Of a stretch of DNA of 14,453 nucleotides, positions 6,519 to 14,453 are shown one piece after another (the first letter of the stretch is position 1; each line of letters starts with the position of its first letter). Under the pieces are notes generated by a model that did not search any database, was not told the DNA's origin, and was given only the letters and a program-made list of their open reading frames with translations. Location of the stretch: the NCBI GenBank assembly GCA_002436065.1, contig DIXP01000101.1, positions 1 through 14,453 on the forward strand. The letters run 5' to 3'. The DNA comes from Chloroflexi bacterium UBA6077 (GTDB taxonomy: Bacteria; Chloroflexota; UBA6077). Position numbers and translations under genes: made by a program.

Positions 6519-8810
6519 TCACAGAGGCCAGCGCAACATCGCCCGATAACGCCATCTGCCAATTCGCCGAGCGCACTCCTCGACCAGCGCATCCAGGTTC
6601 GCCTCGACCGGCGCACGTCGGGCAGCTACCCGCACAGCCTCGGGAACCGCTACCCGAAACCCCGTTCGTCTGGCGAAAGCGGCCGGAGAGAGACTCCCGA
6701 TCCGCTTGACGGTCCAGACCGGCTCCTCGCCGTCCAGAGGCACCACGAACTGGGAATGGGAGCTGGCGATGTCCAGCGGCTCCACCACCGGGTCCTCGAC
6801 GACGAAGGCGTACCTGCCGATCCTCCGTTCTTTGAGATATCCCAGCAGCTCCTCGGTATTGAATGGGGGTATCTGGCCGGGATCGTTCAGGGAGGAGACC
6901 CCAAGCTGAACCGTGACGTCTTTGGCCTTCACCTCTCGGACCAACCGTACCAGCGACGGATCGTCGATCCAGAAGAAACAGGCTGTCGGCGCCGGAGTGC
7001 GAGGAGCGACCTCCGGATCGAAGGCGGGCGTGACCACGGCGTCGGAGAGGCTGCTCCCCTTGGCGTTGTACGGGAATATCAGATGAAACGGAACGGCACC
7101 CTTCCACACCTTCTTCAGCCTGTTTGGATCGCGGAGATAGCGATAGGCGGGATGTACAGCTTCCCAGTCCACGTGCCTGACGATCTCCTCCGGCGGCTCC
7201 AGCAGAGGGATCTTGGAGCCGGGGGGACGGCCCGACTTGAGGATCCAGAACTTCTGGAAGCCGCTCGCCGCATCCACCCGACCGCAAACCCCGGAGACGC
7301 CCCACCCGTGAAAAGCCACCGGATCGTCGTCCAGCAACATCTTGGCGATGGGGCGCAGGTGGCGCCGATCCCTGAAGGAGAGAACAGGGACGGTCTTCAC
7401 CACCCCGTCAGACAGAGGGATAGACTCGCTTCTGGAGCCCGGAGGCAGCACTACGCCGCCGGCGCGCTCCCCACTGGAGATGGTGTCCGGCTGCGGCGAG
7501 CGCTGGACGTCGGGCGCGTTCGCCAGGTTGATGAAGTCGGCATCGGTGAGCAGTCGATTCATCTCCATCGCCGCCGCCAGGCTCCTCTCCACCAACTCCT
7601 CGGTGCAGGGGATGCCCAGCTTGCCGGCTACCCACTCCACGTTAGCGCGGCCCGAGAGGGGACCGATCCTCACGTCTGCCTCTCGGTCGAACCATCGCTG
7701 ATCCACTGCCGAGTAGGGCAGGCCGGCCTCGATGCCGAGCTTCCTTGCCTTCAGCATCGCCGCGGCGTGGATGCCCGAGGCCGTCACGCCCACCTTCCGC
7801 CCGATGCCTGGTGTGTTCACGGCGATCGGAACGTCGAAGATGGTCGAGCCAAGCCGGCTGAGGGCCGGGATCCCCCTGAGGTCCTGGTGTCGGGGATCGC
7901 CCGCGATCTTGAGGTTGAGCAGTAAGCTCTCGATAGGAATGTTCCCTGCTCGCTCGCCTACGCCGAGCACCGTCGTGTGGACCCGCGCGGCGCTGGCCTC
8001 GATGGCCGTCAGGGCATTGGGGACAGCCAGCCCGAGGTCGTTGTGGCCGTGCCAGTCGATCTCGACGTCGCCAAACCCTCTCAGCACCTGCTCCTTGAAG
8101 AAGCCTATGAGAGTGGCCACGGAGTGGTGTGTGGCTACCCCGCTGGTGTCGGCGATACACACCCTTTGGCCACCGCGTTCCAGACCAACTCTAAAGAGCT
8201 GCCGTATGACGTCCGGCTCGGTCTCGGTGGTGTGCTCCGTGGAGATAGTGGCTTTCAGCCCCTCACTCACCGCCAGAGTCACGGAATGCTCGAGCCAACG
8301 GATCATCTCCTCCAGCGCCCAACCCTCCACCCATCGCCTGAGGGGGCTGGAGCCGACGAAGACGATCACTTCGATGGGGCGTCCAGCCCGCTGGGCCAGC
8401 TCCGCGGCGGCCTGAACGTCGGCCTCCTGGGTCCTGGCGAGGCAGACGGGTTGAACTTGCTCCGGAAGCTCCCTGGCGAGTCGGACTGCATCATCGAGGC
8501 GGGTCCCCCGTCCGACGGGGATTCCCACGTCGACGGCGTCGACGCCCACCTCCAGCAGTGCATGAAGGAAGCGAAGCTTCTCGTCGAGGGTCGGATGTTT
8601 GATCTCAACATCCTGTAGGCCGTCCCGCAGGGAGGTATCGAGCAGTTGGATGGATCGAGCAGAGAAGTCGTAGTTGCCCCAGGGGTAGGCTGCCGTCGTG
8701 ACCTCGGGGTTGGGAGGCACCGGCGAGGTTCCTTTTCCCTCAACAGGGTTCAGGGGCGCCTCATCGGAGTCGTGAGGTACGTGAGCAGGAGGAGGCATCT
8801 GATTACTCAT
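6519..8810 (-). CDS. DRE-TIM metallolyase (LeuA/homocitrate synthase-like) fused to a Sua5/YrdC-like domain
   Basis: This 763-residue protein has two enzymatic parts. Residues about 53-430 form a DRE-TIM barrel with the family motifs Asp58-Thr-Ser-Leu-Arg62-Asp63-Gly, the metal-binding His254-Gly-His256-Asn-Asp and Gly-Val-Gly-Glu-Arg-Ala-Gly-Asn (283-290). This predicts acyl-CoA/keto-acid condensation of the isopropylmalate, homocitrate or citramalate type. The LeuA regulatory domain is absent. Instead, residues about 473-735 follow the order of Sua5/YrdC: a VAFHGWGVSGVCG segment where PT(D/E)TVYGL is expected, Lys-Ser-Gly-Arg-Pro (525-529), Trp-Lys-Gly-Ala-Val-Pro-Phe (569-575), then Ser640-Leu-Asn642-Asp as the SxN motif. 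The Thr motif is replaced, so the activity may differ from threonylcarbamoyl-adenylate synthesis. The ATG at 8810 is chosen, with GGAGAGG at 8822-8828. GTG 8816, which gives better spacing, is possible. The gene is monocistronic, and the substrates are unknown. Confidence 0.82.
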   Translation of the reverse strand: MSNQMPPPAHVPHDSDEAPLNPVEGKGTSPVPPNPEVTTAAYPWGNYDFSARSIQLLDTSLRDGLQDVEIKHPTLDEKLRFLHALLEVGVDAVDVGIPVGRGTRLDDAVRLARELPEQVQPVCLARTQEADVQAAAELAQRAGRPIEVIVFVGSSPLRRWVEGWALEEMIRWLEHSVTLAVSEGLKATISTEHTTETEPDVIRQLFRVGLERGGQRVCIADTSGVATHHSVATLIGFFKEQVLRGFGDVEIDWHGHNDLGLAVPNALTAIEASAARVHTTVLGVGERAGNIPIESLLLNLKIAGDPRHQDLRGIPALSRLGSTIFDVPIAVNTPGIGRKVGVTASGIHAAAMLKARKLGIEAGLPYSAVDQRWFDREADVRIGPLSGRANVEWVAGKLGIPCTEELVERSLAAAMEMNRLLTDADFINLANAPDVQRSPQPDTISSGERAGGVVLPPGSRSESIPLSDGVVKTVPVLSFRDRRHLRPIAKMLLDDDPVAFHGWGVSGVCGRVDAASGFQKFWILKSGRPPGSKIPLLEPPEEIVRHVDWEAVHPAYRYLRDPNRLKKVWKGAVPFHLIFPYNAKGSSLSDAVVTPAFDPEVAPRTPAPTACFFWIDDPSLVRLVREVKAKDVTVQLGVSSLNDPGQIPPFNTEELLGYLKERRIGRYAFVVEDPVVEPLDIASSHSQFVVPLDGEEPVWTVKRIGSLSPAAFARRTGFRVAVPEAVRVAARRAPVEANLDALVEECARRIGRWRYRAMLRWPL

Positions 8811-8923
8811 CGCCACAATCAGCCTCTCCAAAGTGTAAAGGATGCCACCGGCCCCGGGTCTTCCAAGCTGCCCGCGTTCTGTTCGCGGTCCATGTCGCCG
8901 GTCGGGTGTAGACTACCACAAAT

Positions 8924-8952
8924 ATTGTGCGTGCCGCCGGGACATTTGTCAA
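8924..8952 (-). promoter_or_regulatory. Sigma-70-like promoter for the DRE-TIM/YrdC fusion gene
   Basis: On the minus strand a consensus -35 TTGACA (complement of 8947-8952) is followed after 17 bases by CACAAT (complement of 8924-8929, four of six matches). Transcription would begin near 8917 and leave a leader of about 105 bases before ATG 8810. The stretch 8953-9149, upstream of this promoter and beyond the katG hairpin, holds no gene that I can support. Confidence 0.5.
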
Positions 8953-9149
8953 GCTATTTATAGTGATAAACAGCTAAACAGAGACAGGTTTCGAAGGCGT
9001 CCACGAGGGTTCCGACGTGAATGGCGAACGCAGATGAATCGATCTGGTCGTCTGTCGTGGGTGAGGGGGTACAAGCCTAAGCTGCACTGCTCGGCAATGG
9101 GAGTAGCCGCGATGGTCAGAAGCGGCCTCGAGGAGTGATCTCCAGAAGC

Positions 9150-9184
9150 TGCTCCGTTCCAGCCGGGCAGGCTGGAACGGAGCA
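9150..9184. terminator. Strong 15-bp hairpin downstream of katG
   Basis: TGCTCCGTTCCAGCC (9150-9164) and its exact reverse complement (9170-9184) form a perfect 15-bp stem with a GGGCA loop. It starts 25 bases past the katG stop codon. It lacks a clear T-run, but its position and stability fit the end of the perR-katG transcript, by pausing or 3' end protection. Confidence 0.6.
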
Positions 9185-9208
9185 CGCATTTCGCATCTCT
9201 CGCTGGTA

Positions 9209-11404
<2,196 letters not shown>

Positions 11405-11417
11405 CTGTTCCCTCCTT

Positions 11418-11876
11418 TCACGTTTTGCCTTTCTTCGCGCGGGCTTGACACTTCTGGCAACGCCCTCGCAACTCAACGTAGACCCAGTCCACGCTGCCCA
11501 TCTCGGCCAATTCACGCGGCACTGGGAAGCGATCCAACACATCACTGTAGACGTCGCCAATCATGCCGCACTCGCAGCAGACAAAATGATGATGCCGATC
11601 CGCGTTTGCATCGAACCGAGCTCTGTCCTGCATTGAGCCCACTCGAGTGATAGCTCCCATATCTTCCAGCGTTCTCAGCGTGCGGTACACCGTGTCCAGC
11701 GATATAGTGGGGATGCGCTGCCGAACTCGATCGTAGATGGTTTCGGCGTCGGGGTGCTCCTGGGTCGCAAGAAGTTCTCGCAGGATCTCTATCCGCTGAT
11801 GGGTTGCCTTGACGCCCTGTCGGCGGCACGCATCGACGAACTCAGCTACGCGGCGTTCTATCTCCGAGTTGTCCAA
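11418..11876 (-). CDS. perR: Fur-family peroxide-responsive repressor PerR
   Basis: This 152-residue winged-helix metalloregulator has an N-terminal DNA-binding domain (about 10-85), with Thr-Val-Tyr-Arg-Thr-Leu in the recognition region, and a C-terminal dimer domain. By alignment with Bacillus subtilis PerR the regulatory metal ligands His41, Asp89, His95, His97 and Asp108 are all present. Asp at position 89, rather than the Glu typical of Fur, supports peroxide sensing by metal-catalysed His oxidation. The structural zinc site is Cys100-x2-Cys103 and Cys140-x2-Cys143. The start is TTG 11876, with GGGAGG five bases upstream (complement of 11882-11887). It leads the operon with katG, and a palindromic operator lies just ahead of it, which suggests autoregulation. 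Confidence 0.92.
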   Translation of the reverse strand: MDNSEIERRVAEFVDACRRQGVKATHQRIEILRELLATQEHPDAETIYDRVRQRIPTISLDTVYRTLRTLEDMGAITRVGSMQDRARFDANADRHHHFVCCECGMIGDVYSDVLDRFPVPRELAEMGSVDWVYVELRGRCQKCQARAKKGKT

Positions 11877-11890
11877 GGTGGCCTCCCGAT

Positions 11891-11907
11891 GTAATCGTAA
11901 TGATTAC
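11891..11907. promoter_or_regulatory. PerR/Fur-type operator
   Basis: GTAATC (11891-11896) and GATTAC (11902-11907) form a perfect dyad with a 5-base spacer. On the minus strand this reads TAATCATTACGATTA in its core, close to the Per box pattern of TAAT half-sites. It lies 15 bases ahead of the perR start and just after the predicted transcription start, a position suited to repression. Confidence 0.65.
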
Positions 11908-11916
11908 GACCTAGGA

Positions 11917-11946
11917 AATATACTGTAGATGGCGGGGCGTATGCAA
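11917..11946 (-). promoter_or_regulatory. Promoter of the perR-katG operon
   Basis: On the minus strand TTGCAT (complement of 11941-11946) and TATATT (complement of 11917-11922, five of six matches to the -10 consensus) are 18 bases apart. Transcription would start near 11910, directly beside the PerR-like dyad. Confidence 0.45.
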
Positions 11947-11962
11947 GGGGTTTCTTGAAAAA

Positions 11963-11984
11963 AGGGGACACCATACCAATTTCG
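11963..11984 (+). repeat. RAYT-associated direct repeat, copy 1
   Basis: This 22-base repeat begins AGGGGACACCATAC and matches the copy at 12025-12046 with two differences. The copies are 62 bases apart. Sequences of this type recur beside REP-associated transposase genes in many genomes; that statement is from memory and was not checked. Confidence 0.6.
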
Positions 11985-12024
11985 AAGACAGCGCCACCGA
12001 GGATAGGGTTGAGGGTTGGATAAT

Positions 12025-12046
12025 AGGGGACACCATACTAATTCCG
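12025..12046 (+). repeat. RAYT-associated direct repeat, copy 2
   Basis: This copy overlaps the stop codon of the transposase gene (TAG, complement of 12038-12040). It differs from copy 1 at two of 22 positions. Confidence 0.6.
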
Positions 12047-12601
12047 ATCCCCTTTCGGCCTCCGTCCCCGTTTGTCTGGTTTGAGGGGGCGCGCCAGGGT
12101 GCCCTCCAGGGTCTCAACGAACTCCTCGCTGCCCAACACACGCCCTGTCCGCTCGTGGCGGCGAAGGGCCTCGGCTAGCGCCTCATCCTCCTGACCCGCC
12201 AGGTACTCCGCCCAGTTGCCTATCCACTCCCGCATCGAGGCGACCTCGACCAGGGGATCCTCCCGACCCGATAGGTGGCCGCGGGCGCTGGACCATGGCC
12301 ACTCTTCCGCGGTGGCGACCAGTCCTGCCCGCACCGGGTTCCGCTCCACGTAGCGCACTGCCGCCAGCAGATGAGCCTCCTCCAGAACCACCGACGCGAA
12401 GCGGCCTTGCCACAGGTGTCCGGTCCAGCCTTCCCGAGAGTTCACCCGCAGTGTGTAGCGCCGATGCGCCTCCCCGATGGCGTGGCGGAGGCCGTCCTCG
12501 CTCTCGGGAACGGCCACGAGATGCACATGGTTAGGCATCAGGCAATAGGCCCACAGCGCGACGCCACACCGCCGGCACCACTCGCTCATCAGATCGAGGT
12601 A
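12038..12601 (-). pseudogene. REP-associated tyrosine transposase (RAYT), C-terminal part, split by IS3 element
   Basis: These are the last 187 or so codons of a Y1/HUH single-strand transposase related to IS200/IS605 TnpA and to the RAYT proteins that act on REP palindromes. The HUH metal motif is in MPNHVHLV, and the likely nucleophile Tyr is in Arg-Tyr-Val-Glu-Arg-Asn-Pro-Val-Arg-Ala. The basic C-terminus (Lys-Arg-Gly-Arg-Arg-Pro-Lys) is typical. The first internal Met is at 12589, but the coding sense continues Tyr-Leu-Asp-Leu upstream to the insertion point at 12601/12602. Its missing 36-residue start lies at 14133-14240, on the other side of the IS. The joined protein would be 222 residues, a normal family length. 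The fragment is unlikely to be active, because it lacks the first strand and helix of the fold. Confidence 0.88.
12599..12601. repeat. Target-site duplication GTA, left copy
   Basis: GTA directly abuts the IS left end and is repeated at 14133-14135. Keeping one copy and removing the element restores the transposase reading frame exactly. Confidence 0.75.
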
Positions 12602-12669
12602 TATAGTGTACCCCGAAAACTGGACAGGCCGAATTGTTAGGATAGCTGTGCCGAGGAGTGGTAGGAGGA

Positions 12670-12966
12670 ATGGTCGAAGTGGGACAGTACCGACGGCACA
12701 GTGCGGAGTTCAAGGCCAAGGTGGCGCTGGAGGCGATCAAGGGGCAGCGGACGATGAACGAGATCGCTGGGGAGTATGGGGTGCATCCTGGGCAGATAGC
12801 CCAGTGGAGGAGGCAGGTGCTGGATGAGTTGCCAGGGCTGTTCTCCTCAAAGAGGTCCAGGGAGGCGAGGACCGAGGAGGAGCTGAAGGCCAGCCTGTAC
12901 CAGCAGATCGGTCAGCTCAAGGTGGAGCTGGACTGGTTGAAAAAAAAAGCTGGAGTTGCCGACTGA
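12670..12966 (+). CDS. IS3-family transposase OrfA (helix-turn-helix subunit)
   Basis: This 98-residue protein is the DNA-binding half of an IS3 transposase. It has the Transposase_8 helix-turn-helix at about 8-55 (Arg-Arg-His-Ser-Ala-Glu-Phe-Lys, then Tyr-Gly-Val-His-Pro-Gly-Gln-Ile-Ala-Gln-Trp) followed by a leucine-zipper-like coiled coil (about 68-92) that ends Asp-Trp-Leu-Lys-Lys-Lys. Its role is to bind the inverted repeats. AGGAGG at 12663-12668 is very close to ATG 12670, so GTG 12679 is a possible alternative start. The gene ends just after a run of nine A residues (12940-12948), a likely slippage site that could link it to orfB. Confidence 0.88.
   Translation: MVEVGQYRRHSAEFKAKVALEAIKGQRTMNEIAGEYGVHPGQIAQWRRQVLDELPGLFSSKRSREARTEEELKASLYQQIGQLKVELDWLKKKAGVAD
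12940..12948 (+). promoter_or_regulatory. A9 slippery run at the orfA-orfB junction
   Basis: Nine consecutive A residues followed by GC lie eight codons before the orfA stop. Loss of one A in the transcript, or a +1 shift, would carry orfA directly into the orfB frame and give an OrfAB fusion. Transcriptional slippage on A9 runs is well known in insertion sequences. Confidence 0.55.
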
Positions 12967-13792
12967 GACCAAGCGGGGCCTGATCGAGCCCGAGCACGAG
13001 AGCCTGAGTGTGGTGCGGCAGTGCGAGTTGGTGGGGCTGTCGCGGTCGAGCCTGTACTATCAGCCGAGAGGGGTCAGTGACGAGAACCTCCTGCTGATGA
13101 GGCTGATCGACGAGCAGTACACTCGGACCCCGTTCTACGGGATCAGAAGGATGACGGCCTGGCTGAAAGGGCAGGGCCACGAGGTGAACCACAAGCGGGT
13201 GGATCGGCTGATGGAGGCCATGGGGTTAGAGACCATCTACCCCAAGCCTCGCACCAGCCAGCCCTCGCCCGATCACCGTGTCTACCCCTATCTGCTACGG
13301 GATGTAAAAGTAGATAAGCCTGATCAGGTCTGGAGCACGGACATCACCTATATACGCATGGCCAGGGGCTTCGTATACCTGGTGGCCGTTCTGGATTGGT
13401 TCAGTCGGTACGTCCTGTCCTGGGAGCTATCGGTGAGCCTGGATGTGGGCTTCTGCCTGGATGCGCTGGACAGGGCCTTGGGGAGAGGTAGGCCAGAGGT
13501 GTTCAACAGCGACCAGGGCTGCCAGTTCACCAGCCGGCAGTTCACGGAGAGACTCTTGGCCAGGGACATCAGGATCAGTATGGACGGGAGGGGCAGGGCC
13601 CTGGACAACGTGTTCGTGGAGAGGTTGTGGCGGACGGTGAAGCAGGAGGAGGTCTACCTCAAGGACTACGAGACGGTGCCCGCGGCTGCCGCTAACCTCA
13701 GGGCCTACTTCCAGTTCTACAACCGTGAGCGGCTGCACCAGTCCCTCGGCTACAGGATGCCGGAAGCGGTATACCGAGGTTCGGTTGCCTAG
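12956..13792 (+). CDS. IS3-family transposase OrfB (DDE integrase domain)
   Basis: This is the catalytic half of the IS3 transposase, 278 residues as read from TTG 12956. An HTH_21-like region (about 45-105) precedes the retroviral-integrase (rve) core. The DDE triad is Asp129 in STDITYI, Asp186 in NSDQGCQF and Glu222 in NVFVERLWR, with the 35-residue Asp-Glu spacing characteristic of the family. The Tyr-Asn-x-x-Arg-Leu-His-Gln-Ser-Leu-Gly-Tyr signature follows near the C-terminus. It overlaps the end of orfA by 11 bases in the +1 frame. In practice it is probably produced as an OrfAB fusion, because no ribosome site precedes the TTG. All catalytic residues are present, so the element may be active. 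Confidence 0.92.
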   Translation: MPTETKRGLIEPEHESLSVVRQCELVGLSRSSLYYQPRGVSDENLLLMRLIDEQYTRTPFYGIRRMTAWLKGQGHEVNHKRVDRLMEAMGLETIYPKPRTSQPSPDHRVYPYLLRDVKVDKPDQVWSTDITYIRMARGFVYLVAVLDWFSRYVLSWELSVSLDVGFCLDALDRALGRGRPEVFNSDQGCQFTSRQFTERLLARDIRISMDGRGRALDNVFVERLWRTVKQEEVYLKDYETVPAAAANLRAYFQFYNRERLHQSLGYRMPEAVYRGSVA

Positions 13793-14132
13793 CCGAGGAT
13801 TGACCGAGGCCGAGGGCCGTGCGTTTTCTAGGCATAGGGGGACTCGGAGTGTCAGGGAGACACGGCTGGTGGGAGAGAGGGAGAGCCCGAAGGCTCCCCC
13901 AGGCGACACTCGTCACCCCCATCCGGTTATCCCTCGATGGGGCGGTCGCCACCGTAGCCCATCTCCGTTTCGCCGGACGGGTTAGAGGCTACGACAGCAA
14001 CCCCATCTTCGTCAACGAGAGCATGAGACCGACACGGAAGAGAGCATCGGCAATGCCGGCAGAGAGAATACCCGGCTCAGGATCCTAACAAATAGTCGCC
14101 CGAAATCTGTCTTGACAATGGGGTACACCATA

Positions 14133-14135
14133 GTA
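14133..14135. repeat. Target-site duplication GTA, right copy
   Basis: GTA abuts the IS right end and matches 12599-12601. On the minus strand it is the TAC codon for Tyr36 of the interrupted transposase. Confidence 0.75.
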
Positions 14136-14240
14136 GGCGCGGTAGTCGTCGTCGGAGAAGAAGGTTTGCTGGCGCCGGTTTCCCCGCTGGGTGATGTGGT
14201 GCGGGTAGCCCGGGGCCACGATTCGTGCAATGCGTGCCAT
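14133..14240 (-). pseudogene. REP-associated tyrosine transposase (RAYT), N-terminal part
   Basis: ATG 14240 opens 36 codons with the typical RAYT start: MARIARIVAPGYPHHITQRG, then Asn-Arg-Arg-Gln-Gln and Asp-Asp-Asp-Tyr-Arg-Ala-Tyr. The family pattern ends precisely at the IS3 right end. After that the frame reads IS sequence (Tyr-Gly-Val-Pro and on to a stop at 14085). The continuation, Leu-Asp-Leu-Met-Ser-Glu-Trp, lies at 12598 and below. No strong ribosome site precedes the ATG. Confidence 0.88.
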
Positions 14241-14320
14241 GGCGATCAGCCTACGGCATGGTTCAGGGACGGCATGACAGTGTTGGGGATGGAGGGGTGG
14301 GATTGGGGCATGAAAAGAGC

Positions 14321-14362
14321 CTTGGCTGATGATGACCGGGATCAACGGCATCACCAGCCAAG
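14321..14362. repeat. Long imperfect palindrome upstream of RAYT (REP-like or terminator)
   Basis: CTTGGCTGATGATGACCG (14321-14338) pairs with 14346-14362 through about 16 positions, with one mismatch and one bulge, around a 7-base loop. On the minus strand the stem is followed by GCTCTTTT, so it could terminate a leftward transcript entering from beyond the window. Its closeness to the transposase start also makes a REP-type substrate possible. The rest of 14241-14453 shows no supportable gene. Confidence 0.5.
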
Positions 14363-14453
14363 GAGGAAGCTGTGGGCTCCCCACGACAGGATATCACTTT
14401 GGAGCAGCGGATAGGGATTGGCCTGACAGTAGCAGCGAACCCGGGAGTCTACG

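Larger units (their letters stand above)
12602..14132 (+). mobile_element. IS3-family insertion sequence (1531 bp)
   Basis: The element carries an orfA/orfB pair. Its ends are imperfect inverted repeats: TATAGTGTACCCC at 12602-12614 against the complement of 14120-14132, with 12 of 13 identical, and a further GACAG aligned inside. It is flanked by GTA duplications and interrupts a RAYT gene. The 3' segment after orfB (13793-14132) is about 340 bp, long for the family, and contains no gene that I can support. Confidence 0.88.

Noticed and set aside
6756..7925. 389-codon plus-strand frame inside the DRE-TIM/YrdC gene
   Set aside because: It is antisense to strongly conserved enzyme motifs. Its composition is that of a high-GC shadow frame.
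8819..8893. 24-codon leader ORF between the promoter and start of the DRE-TIM/YrdC gene, minus strand
   Set aside because: It has no ribosome site and no run of regulatory codons such as Leu. Its stop merely overlaps the leader, so attenuation is not supported.
9001..9149. Possible small gene between the fusion-gene promoter and the katG hairpin
   Set aside because: The open frames on either strand lack ribosome sites and plausible composition, and no motif is recognised.
13819..14088. 89-codon frame in the IS3 tail as a passenger gene
   Set aside because: It has no ribosome site or recognisable domain, and other frames are equally open in this GC-rich segment.

Overview
The window is GC-rich bacterial chromosomal DNA, most likely from a member of the Chloroflexota or a similar high-GC environmental bacterium. 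That placement is inference: it rests on gene style, a Thr/Ala-rich tract of the kind common in Chloroflexota secreted proteins, a REP-associated transposase and a decayed HTH-like fragment. No rRNA or other taxonomic marker is present. The region looks like an accessory, mobile-element-marked stretch. It holds seven apparently intact host genes, several gene fragments and one complete insertion sequence.

Layout. (1) 110-1105, plus strand: a TctC-type solute-binding lipoprotein without its TctA/TctB membrane partners. A 125-bp element with perfect 20-bp inverted repeats (possible MITE) follows it. (2) 1106-2570: gene debris, with a Thr/Ala-rich tail, then a secreted carbohydrate-binding (DUF4353-like) protein whose beta-helix domain breaks off near 2350 and runs into unrelated sequence. 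(3) 2571-3278: a six-helix membrane protein. (4) 3517-4911, minus: an MFS transporter. It is divergent from (5) 5236-6486, plus: a soluble PAS-histidine kinase with no response regulator beside it. A decayed HTH-like fragment lies between them. (6) 6519-8810, minus: a 763-residue protein that joins a LeuA/homocitrate-synthase-type DRE-TIM domain to a Sua5/YrdC-like domain. It has its own promoter and is the most unusual gene in the window. (7) 11876-9209, minus: a two-gene perR-katG peroxide-stress operon with a PerR-like operator over the transcription start and a strong hairpin after katG. (8) 12038-14240: a REP-associated (Y1/HUH) transposase gene on the minus strand. It was cut in two by a 1531-bp IS3-family element (12602-14132) that left a 3-bp GTA duplication. 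Removing the element and one duplication copy restores a 222-residue reading frame.

Functional logic. The clearest unit is perR-katG: PerR senses peroxide and represses the operon, and KatG removes the peroxide. The TctC protein, the MFS carrier and the DRE-TIM enzyme could all deal with carboxylic or keto acids, but they are not co-transcribed and no pathway can be assigned. The right end of the window is dominated by transposon activity: the split RAYT gene, its associated direct repeats, a palindrome upstream of its start, and the IS3 element inside it.
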